Assembly: GCA_025758065.1 (NCBI GenBank)
Contig: CP107199.1
Span: 3,197,501-3,261,500 of the forward strand
Direction: 5' to 3'
Origin: Lachnospiraceae bacterium
GTDB lineage: Bacteria > Bacillota > Clostridia > Lachnospirales > Lachnospiraceae
Length of the DNA stretch: 64,000 bases
The notes beneath the pieces were generated by a model. It saw nothing but the letters and a program-made list of their open reading frames with translations. It ran no database searches and was not told the DNA's origin. This document shows positions 18,214 to 27,299 of this stretch, piece after piece. The position numbers and the translations under genes are program-made. Within the stretch, counting starts at the first letter, position 1. Each line of letters starts with the position of its first letter.

Positions 18214-19614
18214 ATGTCGAAAAAGAAGAACAGGAAAATAATACCTTACAGAAAGCCTCACAACATCAACGTGGGAATGATCATCTTCGGGATCATTTTC
18301 TTATATATGCTTTTTAATATTTTTGCTTATTTCCGAAAAGACCATGTGCAGTTTTATGAAGTAATGGAAGGCGGTATTGTAAATAACAAACAGTATACCG
18401 GTCTGATCCTTAGGGAAGAACAGGTTCGCAATGCCCAGCACAATGGCTATATCAATTATTATCTGAGAGAAGGGAAACGTGCTTCTGTTGGAACACGGAT
18501 CTATTCCCTGGATGAAACCGGTCGCCTGAACTCCCTTTTAAAAGAGAATGGGGTAGAAGATGCAGCTCTCCCTGAAGAAAACCTAGCAGATATTAAAAAG
18601 CAGCTGTCTTCATATGTACTGTCCCGGTCTGATGAAGATTTTGGTTCTATTTATGATACCAGATATTCCCTGGAAGCTGCTGTTATGGAATATTCCAGCT
18701 TCAGTGCTTTGAATCAGTTAGATAAGATATCACAGGACTCTAGCCTTGTATTTGAGCAAGTACGGGCTGATATATCTGGTGTCGTTTCCTACGGTATAGA
18801 TTCCTATGAATCCCTGCAGACTTCTGATGTGGAAGCAGACAGCTTTAATAAAGCCAATTATGTAAAAAACATCCACAAATCAGGAGATCTGATTGAAAGC
18901 GGGACACCTGCCTATAAGATCGCATCATCAGAAAACTGGTCTATCGTTTTTCCACTATCAAGCGAAGATGCAGCCCTTTATTCAGACAAAACCTCTCTTA
19001 CCATTGATTTCAGGGACTACGACCTGACCACCACAGCTGCTTATTCTACCTTTACTGGCAAAGACGGTGCTGTTTATGGAAAACTGGATATGAACCGGTA
19101 TATGGCCCAGTTTATCATGGACCGTTTTATTGAATTTGAGATCCAACAACCTCAGGCTAAAGGCTTAAAGATACCTGTTACAGCTGTAACAGAAAAGAAT
19201 TTTTACATGGTTCCAAAATCTTATGCTGCACAGGGAGGCGATTCTACGGACATAGGATTTAATAAAGAAGTCTACAGCGCGGACGGAACCTCTGTCCTCT
19301 TTGTTCCTTTAAATGAGGATTTTGAAGATGATGAATTCTACTATATTGCAGTAGATGAAAACGGTGACTTTAAATCGGGAGATTACATTGTCCGTCCTGA
19401 TTCCTCTGACCGGTACCAGATTGGCCGTACATCCTCATTAAAGGGTGTATTCAATATCAACAAGGGATATACGGTTTTTACCCAGGTAGAAATACTTGAT
19501 TCCAGCAGTGAGTATTATACAGTAAAAAATAATGTTACTTACGGTCTTTCAGTTTACGACCATATTGTACTGGATGCTTCCTCTGTAGGAGAAGGACAGC
19601 TTCTATACCAGTAA
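18214..19614 (+). CDS. HlyD-like membrane protein of the sepF region
   Basis: A 466-residue protein with a cytoplasmic basic N-terminus (MSKKKNRKIIPYRKPH), one membrane segment (VGMIIFGIIFLYMLFNIFAYF) and a large extracytoplasmic part with barrel-sandwich/HlyD-like features (GLILREEQVRNAQHNGYI, SGVVSYGIDSYESL). It precedes yggS and sepF, as in other clostridia, so a division or envelope role is possible, but none is shown. AAAGGAGAG is the ribosome site. Confidence 0.8.
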   Translation: MSKKKNRKIIPYRKPHNINVGMIIFGIIFLYMLFNIFAYFRKDHVQFYEVMEGGIVNNKQYTGLILREEQVRNAQHNGYINYYLREGKRASVGTRIYSLDETGRLNSLLKENGVEDAALPEENLADIKKQLSSYVLSRSDEDFGSIYDTRYSLEAAVMEYSSFSALNQLDKISQDSSLVFEQVRADISGVVSYGIDSYESLQTSDVEADSFNKANYVKNIHKSGDLIESGTPAYKIASSENWSIVFPLSSEDAALYSDKTSLTIDFRDYDLTTTAAYSTFTGKDGAVYGKLDMNRYMAQFIMDRFIEFEIQQPQAKGLKIPVTAVTEKNFYMVPKSYAAQGGDSTDIGFNKEVYSADGTSVLFVPLNEDFEDDEFYYIAVDENGDFKSGDYIVRPDSSDRYQIGRTSSLKGVFNINKGYTVFTQVEILDSSSEYYTVKNNVTYGLSVYDHIVLDASSVGEGQLLYQ

Positions 19615-19635
19615 AAATCAGTTAAAAAACTAAAC

Positions 19636-19832
19636 GGACATGCCTGCTGACGCAGGCATCACCATTCATGAAAGCCGATTGCTCCGCACCTTTGGTGCTC
19701 CCGCAATCGTCGCCAGCATTCGCAATCCGCGCTATCGCGCTCCTTGCTTATACCGGCTTGCCCGTCCGATACCCGTGAATTCGCTCATGCAAGCATGGCT
19801 CATTCGCGGCTGCCGTCCGGGACTTTCATAGT
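19636..19832. other. GC-rich structured non-coding stretch
   Basis: About 200 bp between genes with many short inverted repeats (TGCCTGC/GCAGGCA, GCACC/GGTGC, GCGCTATCGCGC). An open frame of 63 codons here has no protein-like features. It joins directly to a relic of the 163-bp repeat end, so it is probably the centre of a related element. Confidence 0.5.
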
Positions 19833-19878
19833 AAAATCTTCTCACAAATCCAAGCATAAAAAGATTCCGGAAGTATAC
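19833..19878 (-). repeat. Relic of the 163-bp repeat, left end only
   Basis: Read on the minus strand from 19878, about 46 bases follow the first 46 bases of the 163-bp repeat, including CGGAATCTTTTT and GAGAAGATTTT, with scattered changes. The other inverted end is not found nearby. Confidence 0.65.
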
Positions 19879-19902
19879 GATAAACACAAGGAGAAATAAG
19901 TC

Positions 19903-20601
19903 ATGATAAAAGAGCAGATCAGTGAAGTAAGAAAAAATATAGAAAATGCCTGCAAGCGGGCAGGACGTGATCCAAAAGAGGTTACTCTTATTGCGGTAAG
20001 CAAGACCAAACCAGTACCTATGCTGGAAGAGGCATATGAAGCCGGGGCAAGGGATTTCGGTGAAAATAAAGTTCAGGAGATCATTCAGAAAAAGCCAGTC
20101 CTGCCAGAGGATATCCGTTGGCATATGATCGGTCATCTCCAGCGCAATAAAGTACATCAGGTAATGGGAAAAGCTGTTCTCATCCATTCTGTGGATTCCC
20201 TTCGTTTAGCAGAACAGATCGAAGCAGACGCAGCTAAAAAAGATATGACCGCAGACATTTTACTGGAAGTTAATGTAGCAAAAGAGGAGAGCAAATACGG
20301 CTTTTTCTTAGAAGATACAGAGGCTGCTATCCGTGAAATTGCAAAATTCCCCCACGTACGGATTAAGGGACTTATGACAATTGCGCCTTTTGTAGAGAAT
20401 CCAGAAGAAAATCGCCCTGTTTTTAAAAAATTATATGAATTTGCTGTTGACATAGGTAAGAAAAACATTGATAATGTTACTATGGATGTGCTATCAATGG
20501 GTATGACCGGAGATTATCAGGTTGCCATTGAAGAAGGTGCTACCATGGTAAGAGTCGGAACCGGTATTTTTGGTGCCCGACTATATGGTGCTGCCCAGTA
20601 A
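19903..20601 (+). CDS. yggS: YggS-family PLP homeostasis protein
   Basis: A 232-residue PLP-binding TIM-barrel protein (YggS/YlmE/PLPBP). The PLP lysine is in LIAVSKTKPV, and FGENKVQEI and HMIGHLQRNK are typical; the C-terminus has SMGMTGDYQVAIEEGATMVR. It maintains PLP and amino acid balance. The position before sepF is conserved. AAGGAG precedes the ATG. Confidence 0.95.
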   Translation: MIKEQISEVRKNIENACKRAGRDPKEVTLIAVSKTKPVPMLEEAYEAGARDFGENKVQEIIQKKPVLPEDIRWHMIGHLQRNKVHQVMGKAVLIHSVDSLRLAEQIEADAAKKDMTADILLEVNVAKEESKYGFFLEDTEAAIREIAKFPHVRIKGLMTIAPFVENPEENRPVFKKLYEFAVDIGKKNIDNVTMDVLSMGMTGDYQVAIEEGATMVRVGTGIFGARLYGAAQ

Positions 20602-20634
20602 TCGCAGCATGAAAAGAGGATTGGAGAGAGTAAA

Positions 20635-21150
20635 ATGAGTCTGTTAGGTAAGTTAATGGATACCATGCGGTTAAGTTCTGAAGATGATGAGGACGATTAC
20701 TACCTGGATGATGACTTTGAAGATGAAGCTCCCAGAAAAGGACTTTTTTCAAAGAGAAATAATACAGAACCGGAAGATGAGCCAGATGCTCAGGACAAGC
20801 CAAGATTTTTAGGTCGTTCAAACCCGAAAGTAGTTCCAATGAGACGAAGTATGGAAGTGACCATGATCAAACCAACTTCCATGGATGATTCCAGGGATAT
20901 CTGTGATTACCTTCTTGCTGGAAAGGCAGTTGTTTTAAATATGGAGGGAATCCATATGGAAACTGCTCAACGTATCATCGATTTCACTTCCGGAGCTACC
21001 TATTCCATGAATGGTAATCTCCAGAAGATTTCCAACTACATCTTTATTGCCACACCTGATTCTGTAGAACTGTCCGGTGATTTTCAGGACATCCTGTCAG
21101 CAGGTGCAACCTCAGGAATGGACATGTCCAGCCTGAATATCCATTTATAA
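20635..21150 (+). CDS. sepF: Cell division protein SepF
   Basis: SepF tethers FtsZ to the membrane. The 171-residue product has an N-terminal amphipathic helix (MSLLGKLMDTMRL), a long acidic linker (residues ~15-70) and the conserved SepF domain (LLAGKAVVLNMEGIHMETAQ). GGAGAG is the ribosome site. Confidence 0.95.
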   Translation: MSLLGKLMDTMRLSSEDDEDDYYLDDDFEDEAPRKGLFSKRNNTEPEDEPDAQDKPRFLGRSNPKVVPMRRSMEVTMIKPTSMDDSRDICDYLLAGKAVVLNMEGIHMETAQRIIDFTSGATYSMNGNLQKISNYIFIATPDSVELSGDFQDILSAGATSGMDMSSLNIHL

Positions 21151-21162
21151 TACAGAAGCTTG

Positions 21163-21193
21163 CGGCAGACCCCTACAGAGTCTGCCGATTTTC
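21163..21193 (+). terminator. Terminator after sepF
   Basis: Stem CGGCAGAC/GTCTGCCG followed by ATTTTCT. Confidence 0.75.
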
Positions 21194-21220
21194 TATCTAA
21201 ACAGGACTAAGGAGAATCGT

Positions 21221-22330
21221 ATGTCAAAACGCTTGAATGTTTATAAAGACCAGAAACTAATCTATGACATTGTAATGGAATCTTCCTTTGATAAACTCCA
21301 GGAAGAGGTAAGTAAATTTCATCTGGAAGAACATAAAATATGCATCGTAACAGATACCAATGTAGCACCTTTATATCTGGAGGAAGTAAAAGAACTTTTA
21401 AGCAGATGCTGCAAAAAAATTTCTTATTTTATCCTTCCTGCAGGGGAAGAACACAAAAATCTGGATACAGTAAAAAAAATCTACGAACATCTTATTTTGG
21501 AACACTTTGACCGGAAAGATATGCTGGCGGCTTTAGGCGGCGGTGTCATTGGTGATATGTGTGGTTTTACAGCTGCCACCTACTTAAGAGGTATTGATTT
21601 TATCCAGATTCCAACTACTCTGCTTTCCCAGGTAGATTCCAGCATCGGCGGAAAGACCGGTGTTGACTTTGATGCATACAAAAACATGGTGGGCGCATTC
21701 CATATGCCAAGACTGGTATATACCAACTTAAATACCCTTTTAAGCCTTCCGCAGGAACAGTTTTCATCCGGCATGGGCGAAGTGATCAAGCATGGCCTGA
21801 TCAAGAATGCTTCTTATTATCAGTGGTTACAGGATAACAAAAAGGCCATTTTAAAAAGAGATCTGGATGTCTGTGAAAATATGGTATTTCGCAGCAATGA
21901 GATCAAAAAGCAGGTAGTAGAAAACGATCCTACCGAGCAGGGTGAGAGAGCTCTTCTAAACTTCGGACATACCCTTGGACATGCTATTGAAAAGCTTAAA
22001 AACTTTACTGCTTTTCACGGGCACTGTGTAGGACTTGGCTGTATTGCAGCAGGCTATATCTGTGCTGTGAAAGGAACACTGACTAAGGAACAGGCAGATG
22101 ATATCAAAGCAGTTTTTGATGCCTTTGGGCTTCCTGTAACTGTAGATGGCCTGAAGTGGGAAGATGTTTATTCTACCACAAAAAGTGACAAAAAAATGGA
22201 TTCCGGCGTGGTTAAATTCATTCTCTTAAAAACCATTGGTGATGCTTATGTAGACCGTACCGTAACAGAGGAAGAGATGAAAGAAGGATTCAGCCATATT
22301 GCAGGCGGTGCTAAAGGAGAAGAAAGATGA
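21221..22330 (+). CDS. aroB: 3-dehydroquinate synthase
   Basis: AroB converts DAHP to 3-dehydroquinate in the shikimate pathway with NAD and a divalent metal. The 369-residue product has LGGGVIGDMCGFTAATYLRG, PTTLLSQVDSSIGGKTGVD and the metal histidines in NFGHTLGHAIE and HGHCVGLG. It overlaps lspA by 4 bp. Other aromatic pathway genes are not in the window. Confidence 0.95.
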   Translation: MSKRLNVYKDQKLIYDIVMESSFDKLQEEVSKFHLEEHKICIVTDTNVAPLYLEEVKELLSRCCKKISYFILPAGEEHKNLDTVKKIYEHLILEHFDRKDMLAALGGGVIGDMCGFTAATYLRGIDFIQIPTTLLSQVDSSIGGKTGVDFDAYKNMVGAFHMPRLVYTNLNTLLSLPQEQFSSGMGEVIKHGLIKNASYYQWLQDNKKAILKRDLDVCENMVFRSNEIKKQVVENDPTEQGERALLNFGHTLGHAIEKLKNFTAFHGHCVGLGCIAAGYICAVKGTLTKEQADDIKAVFDAFGLPVTVDGLKWEDVYSTTKSDKKMDSGVVKFILLKTIGDAYVDRTVTEEEMKEGFSHIAGGAKGEER

Positions 22331-22848
22331 CAAAAGAAAAACGTTCTCTTTTTATGCGATTTATCCTTGGCTTTGTGATCCTGGTAGGACTGGATCAGTG
22401 GACAAAAGGGCTGGCTGTTGCTCATTTAAAAGAGAATTCCCCATTTGAACTGATCCCTGGAGTATTTGAGCTTTATTATTCTGAAAACCGAGGGGCAGCT
22501 TTTGGAATGCTTCAGGAAAAACAGCTGTTCTTTTTCTTTATCGCAGTGGTTGTTTTAGGCGCTGTCCTCTATATGCTCTGGCATATGCCTAACGGAAGGA
22601 AATACCGTCCTTTAGCTGTATGTCTGTTAGGTATCGCATCTGGTGCAGTAGGGAATATGATCGATCGTATCTCTCAGAGCTACGTAGTAGATTTTCTATA
22701 TTTTAAATTGATCAATTTTCCTATTTTTAATGTAGCTGACTGTTATGTGACCTGTGCAGCCTTCGGTCTGGTACTTCTTATCATGTTTTATTACAATGAC
22801 GAAGACATGTCTGTTTTCAATATGAAAAAGAAAGGCGGAAAGCAGTGA
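22327..22848 (+). CDS. lspA: Lipoprotein signal peptidase II
   Basis: A 173-residue four-helix membrane aspartic protease that cleaves prolipoproteins. Catalytic aspartates lie in GNMIDRI and FNVADCYVTC; ENRGAAFGM is also conserved. Overlaps at both ends with aroB and the pseudouridine synthase gene indicate an operon. Confidence 0.96.
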   Translation: MTKEKRSLFMRFILGFVILVGLDQWTKGLAVAHLKENSPFELIPGVFELYYSENRGAAFGMLQEKQLFFFFIAVVVLGAVLYMLWHMPNGRKYRPLAVCLLGIASGAVGNMIDRISQSYVVDFLYFKLINFPIFNVADCYVTCAAFGLVLLIMFYYNDEDMSVFNMKKKGGKQ

Positions 22849-23759
22849 AACAGGAACTTTTCCCTGAAATAGCAGACAGTGGCCTGCGGATCGATAAATA
22901 CCTTTCCTCAGTCAATGAACAGTTAAGCCGTTCCTATATCCAGAAGCTGTTAAAAAGCGGACTGGTATTAGTAGACGGTAAGCCGGTAAAAGCCAGCTAT
23001 CAGGTAGATGAAGGGGATGTGATCTCCTTAGATATTCCAGAGGCAGTAGAGCCGGAGATCGAACCAGAAGATATGGATTTGGACATCCTTTATGAAGACC
23101 AGGATGTGATCCTGGTAAACAAGCCAAAGGGAATGGTAGTACATCCCGCTGCCGGTCATTATTCCCACACATTAGTAAATGGTCTGATGCATCACTGCAA
23201 AGACCAGCTTTCCGGGATCAATGGTGTAATGCGTCCAGGCATCGTCCATCGTATTGATATGGATACAACAGGTGTTATTATTGCCTGCAAAAATGACATG
23301 GCCCATAATTCCATTGCAGCCCAGTTAAAAGAGCATTCCATTACCAGGCGGTATCAGGCCATTGTTCATGGCGTATTAAAGGATGATGCCGGCACCGTTG
23401 AAGGTCCTATCGGCCGTCATCCTACAGACCGCAAAAAAATGAGCATCAATTATAATAACGGAAAAAGCGCTGTAACCCATTATAAAGTCTTAAAGCGTTT
23501 CCGCCAGTATACCCATGTGGAATGCAGGCTTGAAACAGGACGAACCCACCAGATCCGTGTGCATATGGCCAGTATCGAACATCCTTTACTGGGTGATCTG
23601 GTTTATGGACCTGGAAAATGTCCCATTCCCGGCCTGCAAGGACAGACTCTTCACGCAGGTGTTTTAGGTTTTATCCACCCAAGAACAGGAGAGTACATGG
23701 AATTCACAGCACCTCTTCCTGAATATTTCGCAAAGCTTTTGAATACATTGCCAGAATAA
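22845..23759 (+). CDS. RluA-family 23S rRNA pseudouridine synthase
   Basis: A 304-residue enzyme with an N-terminal S4 domain (LRIDKYLSSVNEQLSRSYIQ) and the catalytic motif HRIDMDTTGV containing the essential aspartate. The lspA-rluD type order is common in Firmicutes. Exact uridines modified cannot be told from sequence. Confidence 0.93.
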   Translation: MKQELFPEIADSGLRIDKYLSSVNEQLSRSYIQKLLKSGLVLVDGKPVKASYQVDEGDVISLDIPEAVEPEIEPEDMDLDILYEDQDVILVNKPKGMVVHPAAGHYSHTLVNGLMHHCKDQLSGINGVMRPGIVHRIDMDTTGVIIACKNDMAHNSIAAQLKEHSITRRYQAIVHGVLKDDAGTVEGPIGRHPTDRKKMSINYNNGKSAVTHYKVLKRFRQYTHVECRLETGRTHQIRVHMASIEHPLLGDLVYGPGKCPIPGLQGQTLHAGVLGFIHPRTGEYMEFTAPLPEYFAKLLNTLPE

Positions 23760-23764
23760 CTTAT

Positions 23765-23791
23765 TTGTCCGACAAATGTCGGACATTTTTA
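23765..23791 (+). terminator. Terminator after the RluA-family gene
   Basis: Stem ATTTGTCCGACA/TGTCGGACATTT with a T run. Confidence 0.8.
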
Positions 23792-23841
23792 TATTTCTAT
23801 ATACTTTTTAGAATTTTTGAGTTATAATACAAGTACGATAT

Positions 23842-23907
23842 AGGTGCCAAAAGTTTTTGATACCCATGATACCAGGTTGCTACGTGCTTTGCACTTTCGC
23901 AATCCTT
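23842..23907. repeat. 66-bp dispersed repeat, copy A
   Basis: It starts AGGTGCCAAAAGTTTTTGAT, contains GGTTGCTACGTG, and ends TTCGCAATCCTT. A diverged copy lies at 27042-27106. Each has short inverted repeats (TTGC/GCAA). It lies in the untranslated leader of the kinase-like gene. Confidence 0.6.
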
Positions 23908-23958
23908 GAAAAAACGGACCAGACGGCATCAGATGCAGAACGGAAAGGGGTAGGTTTT

Positions 23959-24597
23959 ATGTCAGGAAATCTTATTATTACCATCGGAAGACAGAGTGGA
24001 AGCGGCGGTAAAAAAATTGGGGAAATGCTTGCAGAAAAACTGGGTGTAAAATGTTATGACAAAGAACTTCTTGCTCAGGCTGCAAAACACAGCGGACTTT
24101 GTGAAGAATTATTTGAGAAACATGATGAGCGTCCTACCAGTAGTTTTCTTTACTCTCTGGTAATGGATTCCTATTCCATGGGCTACACGTCAACAGGCTA
24201 TTCCGATATGCCTATTAACCACAAGATCTTCCTTGCCCAGTTCGATACCATCAAGAAACTGGCAGATGAGGGGTCATGCGTTTTCATCGGACGCTGTGCA
24301 GACTATGCACTGGAAGATTATCCAAATGTTGTCAGCGTATTTATCACCGGTGATGAAGAAGACAAGATCAAACGTATCAGTGAACTTTATGATGTAGACG
24401 AAGCAAAGGCAAAAGACCTTATGGTCAAAACCGACAAGAGAAGAGCCAGCTACTATAATTATTACTCCAACAAGAAATGGGGCGATCCAAAAAGCTATGA
24501 CATGTGTATCAACAGCAGTGCTGTAGGACCAGAAGGTGCTGTAGACCTCATCATGGAACTGGCAAAGAAAAAACAGGAATGGAATAAGAAGAAATAA
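23959..24597 (+). CDS. Cytidylate kinase-like family protein
   Basis: A 212-residue P-loop protein (IITIGRQSGSGGKKIGEMLA) with the lid-like region DKRRASYYNYYSNKKWGD, matching the cytidylate-kinase-like family of clostridia. These are distinct from CMP kinase and their substrate is unknown. The ATG at 23959 has GGAAAGGGG upstream; the open codons back to 23857 read through a repeat. Confidence 0.88.
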   Translation: MSGNLIITIGRQSGSGGKKIGEMLAEKLGVKCYDKELLAQAAKHSGLCEELFEKHDERPTSSFLYSLVMDSYSMGYTSTGYSDMPINHKIFLAQFDTIKKLADEGSCVFIGRCADYALEDYPNVVSVFITGDEEDKIKRISELYDVDEAKAKDLMVKTDKRRASYYNYYSNKKWGDPKSYDMCINSSAVGPEGAVDLIMELAKKKQEWNKKK

Positions 24598-24629
24598 AGA
24601 TTGCAAATGTATCGTGATCTGAAATCATG

Positions 24630-24673
24630 AAAACTCCCCGCTGCGTCCGGATATCCAGGCAGCGGGGAGTTTT
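24630..24673. terminator. Bidirectional terminator between convergent genes
   Basis: A 15-bp perfect stem (AAAACTCCCCGCTGC/GCAGCGGGGAGTTTT) lies between the kinase-like gene and glmS, which converge. Confidence 0.9.
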
Positions 24674-24732
24674 GGGCTTTTTAGCAGATGTTCATCCCGG
24701 TTCTGCCGGGAAATGAACTATTTCTTATTTAT

Positions 24733-26562
24733 TTACTCTACAGTAACAGATTTTGCCAGGTTTCTTGGCTGGTCTACATCCAGGTTCTTTCCAACAGATG
24801 CATAATATGCGATCAGCTGTAAGATAGCTGCAATTGGGAATACAGTAAAGCTGTCTGCAATATCCGGAATACGGATCTGTACATCAGCAATATCATCTTC
24901 GATCACTGCAGACTCCTTTACAAGAAGGATCACAAAAGCGCCTCTGGCTTTTACTTCACGCACATTGGAGATAGTCTTCGCAAAAATATGCTCCTGAGTG
25001 GCAATAGCGATCACCGGCACCTGCTCTGAGATAAGGGCAATGGTTCCATGCTTTAATTCACCGGCTGCATAGGCTTCTGCATGAATATAAGATATCTCCT
25101 TTAACTTTAAAGCTCCCTCTAAAGAAAAAGCATAGTCCAGGCCTCTTCCTATAAAAAAGGCATCACTCTTAGAAATGATATGGTTTACAATATTTTTAAC
25201 CTCATCCTTGCGGCTGATCATCGTCTCCATGGCAGGAATAGCGTCTAACAGCTCTTTCATAAAGTTCTCTGCCTGTACAGGGCTGTATACGCCTCTTACA
25301 AGGGCCATACGACAGTAGATCAGGTACAGGGCAGCTAATTGTACTGAGTAGGCCTTGGTGCTGGCTACGGCGATCTCAGGGCCTGCGTGGGTGTAAAGAA
25401 CATAGTTACTTTCCCTTGCAATAGTTGAGCCTTTAACATTAACGATTGCCAGTACCGGTGCATAGTAAGACTGTGCCAGGCGCATAGCCGCCAGAGTATC
25501 AATGGTCTCACCGGACTGGGAGATCACGATCACCAGTGTCTTTTCATCAATGAGAGGTGTTTCATACCGGAATTCAGAAGCAATAGAAACAGTGACCGGA
25601 ATACGGATACCTGGCTCGATCAATGCTCTTGCGACCATTCCCGCATGCATAGCAGTTCCGCAGGCGATCACATGGATACGACGGCAGTCTTTTAAAATAG
25701 AATCCGGAATGCCGTCATCGGCCAGATCCGGCTGGCCTTTGCTTAAACGGGGAAGGATTGTATTTTTTAATGCATCTGGCTGCTCATGGATCTCTTTTAA
25801 CATAAAGTGAGGAAATCCATTTTTCATAGCAGCATCCACATTCCAGTTTACCTCCATCATATCCGGTTCCACGCGGTTTAATTCCATATCGTAAACGCGT
25901 ACCTTGTATGGGGTAAGACGTACGATATTTCCCTCAGGCACTACAAAATATTCTTTTGTATAGGCGATCAGGGCAGTAAGATCAGATGCGATCATGGCTC
26001 CTGAGTGTGTATAAGCCGCTACAAGAGGACTTACGTTGCGTACTGCATAAATCTCACCCGGGCGGTCCTCAAACATGATACAAAAGCCATAGGAACCTTT
26101 AAGTTCCTTTACAAAATGACGGATAGACAGAAGAGGATCATGATCCATGCGCTCATAAAGGGCATTTAAGACACCTGCAGCCACCTCACTGTCAGTCTGT
26201 GAGAGCAGATGGCCTTCCAGATCATATTCTTCTGTAAGCTGATGATAATTTTCAATAATACCATTATGGATCAGAGTTACCAGTCCCTGACGATGGGGAT
26301 GGGCGTTTTCTGTTGTAACACCGCCATGGGTTGCCCAGCGGGTATGGCCGATGCCGCAGTGGGAAGAGCAGTCGCTTTCCTGTTTTACAAGTTCTTTTAA
26401 TGCTGCTACCTTTCCTACAGTCTTGATCAGATGGATCTTTGAATCATTTCCAAAATAAGCAATACCTGCACTGTCATAGCCTCTGTATTCCAGACCTGCC
26501 AGTCCGTTTAAAAGTATGTTTCCTGCCTCCAGAGGTCCTGTATATCCAATAATTCCGCACAT
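24733..26562 (-). CDS. glmS: Glutamine-fructose-6-phosphate aminotransferase
   Basis: GlmS makes glucosamine-6-phosphate, the first step to UDP-GlcNAc. The 609-residue product starts MCGIIGYTG with the catalytic Cys1 of the glutaminase domain, then two SIS isomerase domains (VISQSGETIDTLAAMRLA) and the C-terminal DQPRNLAKSVTVE. The frame is open 33 codons further upstream, but Cys must follow the initiator Met, and GGAAAGGA lies upstream of 26562. It is controlled by the ribozyme in its leader. Confidence 0.98.
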   Translation of the reverse strand: MCGIIGYTGPLEAGNILLNGLAGLEYRGYDSAGIAYFGNDSKIHLIKTVGKVAALKELVKQESDCSSHCGIGHTRWATHGGVTTENAHPHRQGLVTLIHNGIIENYHQLTEEYDLEGHLLSQTDSEVAAGVLNALYERMDHDPLLSIRHFVKELKGSYGFCIMFEDRPGEIYAVRNVSPLVAAYTHSGAMIASDLTALIAYTKEYFVVPEGNIVRLTPYKVRVYDMELNRVEPDMMEVNWNVDAAMKNGFPHFMLKEIHEQPDALKNTILPRLSKGQPDLADDGIPDSILKDCRRIHVIACGTAMHAGMVARALIEPGIRIPVTVSIASEFRYETPLIDEKTLVIVISQSGETIDTLAAMRLAQSYYAPVLAIVNVKGSTIARESNYVLYTHAGPEIAVASTKAYSVQLAALYLIYCRMALVRGVYSPVQAENFMKELLDAIPAMETMISRKDEVKNIVNHIISKSDAFFIGRGLDYAFSLEGALKLKEISYIHAEAYAAGELKHGTIALISEQVPVIAIATQEHIFAKTISNVREVKARGAFVILLVKESAVIEDDIADVQIRIPDIADSFTVFPIAAILQLIAYYASVGKNLDVDQPRNLAKSVTVE

Positions 26563-26671
26563 AAAATATAAATCCTTTCCCAGACCGGTCAATACACCCG
26601 GCAAGCGGGTACACAAAGAAAAGGGATGGCATCCCCTTGTATATTGATCAGCTGTTTCCATATTAATTAAT

Positions 26672-26860
26672 TTCGTTTTGTCCGGTTATACCAGCTTTGT
26701 TTTGCAGTTGCCCGCATATTTTCCGGTATAAAACACGCCCGGACTGCATGGGAGAGCACCCGCCGAATATGTTCGATTCTCTCTCCACCTCGTTAACCTG
26801 TTCCAGCAGTAAGTCATTACTGTTCACGACCCGGCCCAGGTGCATGGCGCTATAGCTTTG
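26672..26860 (-). ncRNA. glmS ribozyme/riboswitch
   Basis: On the minus strand, about 110 bp before glmS, the RNA shows the cleavage-site motif AGCGCC at 26851-26846, the core AACGAGGTGGAGAGAGAATC and ATTCGGCGGGTGCTCTCCC, in the same order and spacing as the B. subtilis ribozyme. Glucosamine-6-phosphate is the cofactor for self-cleavage, which lowers glmS expression. Expected cleavage is 5' of the G in AGCGCC. The 3' limit is approximate. Confidence 0.93.
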
Positions 26861-26899
26861 CTATTTTTTATCTGTTTCCTCCTAAAACAAATCCAGATT

Positions 26900-26929
26900 A
26901 TTATATCCCATATCTATAATATGCGTCAA
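26900..26929 (-). promoter_or_regulatory. glmS promoter
   Basis: On the minus strand TTGACG, an 18-bp spacer and TATAAT lie about 45 bp before the ribozyme cleavage site, so the transcript would include the whole ribozyme. Confidence 0.75.
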
Positions 26930-27041
26930 CTCTTAATTTTGCTGCCATTTTATGGCTTCTATTTAATGTTTCTGTAAGACTTTCACACTGTATTTTGTCA
27001 AAATGGTATGCTATAATCATGGTTGGCTTGTAAAATAATAC

Positions 27042-27106
27042 AGGTGTTTAATTTTTTTGACACCTACGATAGGAATTGCTGCGTGATATTCACCTTCGCA
27101 ATCCTT
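27042..27106. repeat. 66-bp dispersed repeat, copy B
   Basis: A diverged copy of 23842-23907, sharing AGGTG, TTTTTGA, the ATTGCTGCGTG-like segment and TTCGCAATCCTT. It includes AGGTGT/ACACCT as an inverted repeat and abuts the 163-bp repeat copy 2. Confidence 0.6.
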
Positions 27107-27113
27107 AAAAATA

Positions 27114-27276
27114 ATGTACTCTCGGAATCTTTTTGTACTTGATTTTGCGAGAAGATTTTTTGTCAGTTGTGCCCAGATTTTAGAGGCGTTGGCGTTGCGT
27201 CCGCCTCTAAAATCCGGGTGCGACTGGCGGAAAATCGGCCGCAAAGGCAAGTGCATGAAAGACTCCGAGAGTACAT
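27114..27276. repeat. 163-bp inverted-end repeat element, copy 2
   Basis: Same length and ends as 2426-2588. The centre differs: it forms a hairpin of GATTTTAGAGGCG with CGCCTCTAAAATC. It lies 24 bp before the LCP gene, again in a leader. Confidence 0.85.
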
Positions 27277-27299
27277 AAATATAAAAATGAGGTAAGAAC

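Noticed and set aside
19640..19831. 63-codon plus-strand frame before yggS
   Set aside because: Composition and structure indicate a non-coding repeat; no ribosome site.
23857..23958. N-terminal extension of the cytidylate-kinase-like protein
   Set aside because: It reads through a dispersed repeat; the ATG at 23959 has a good ribosome site and starts the conserved fold.
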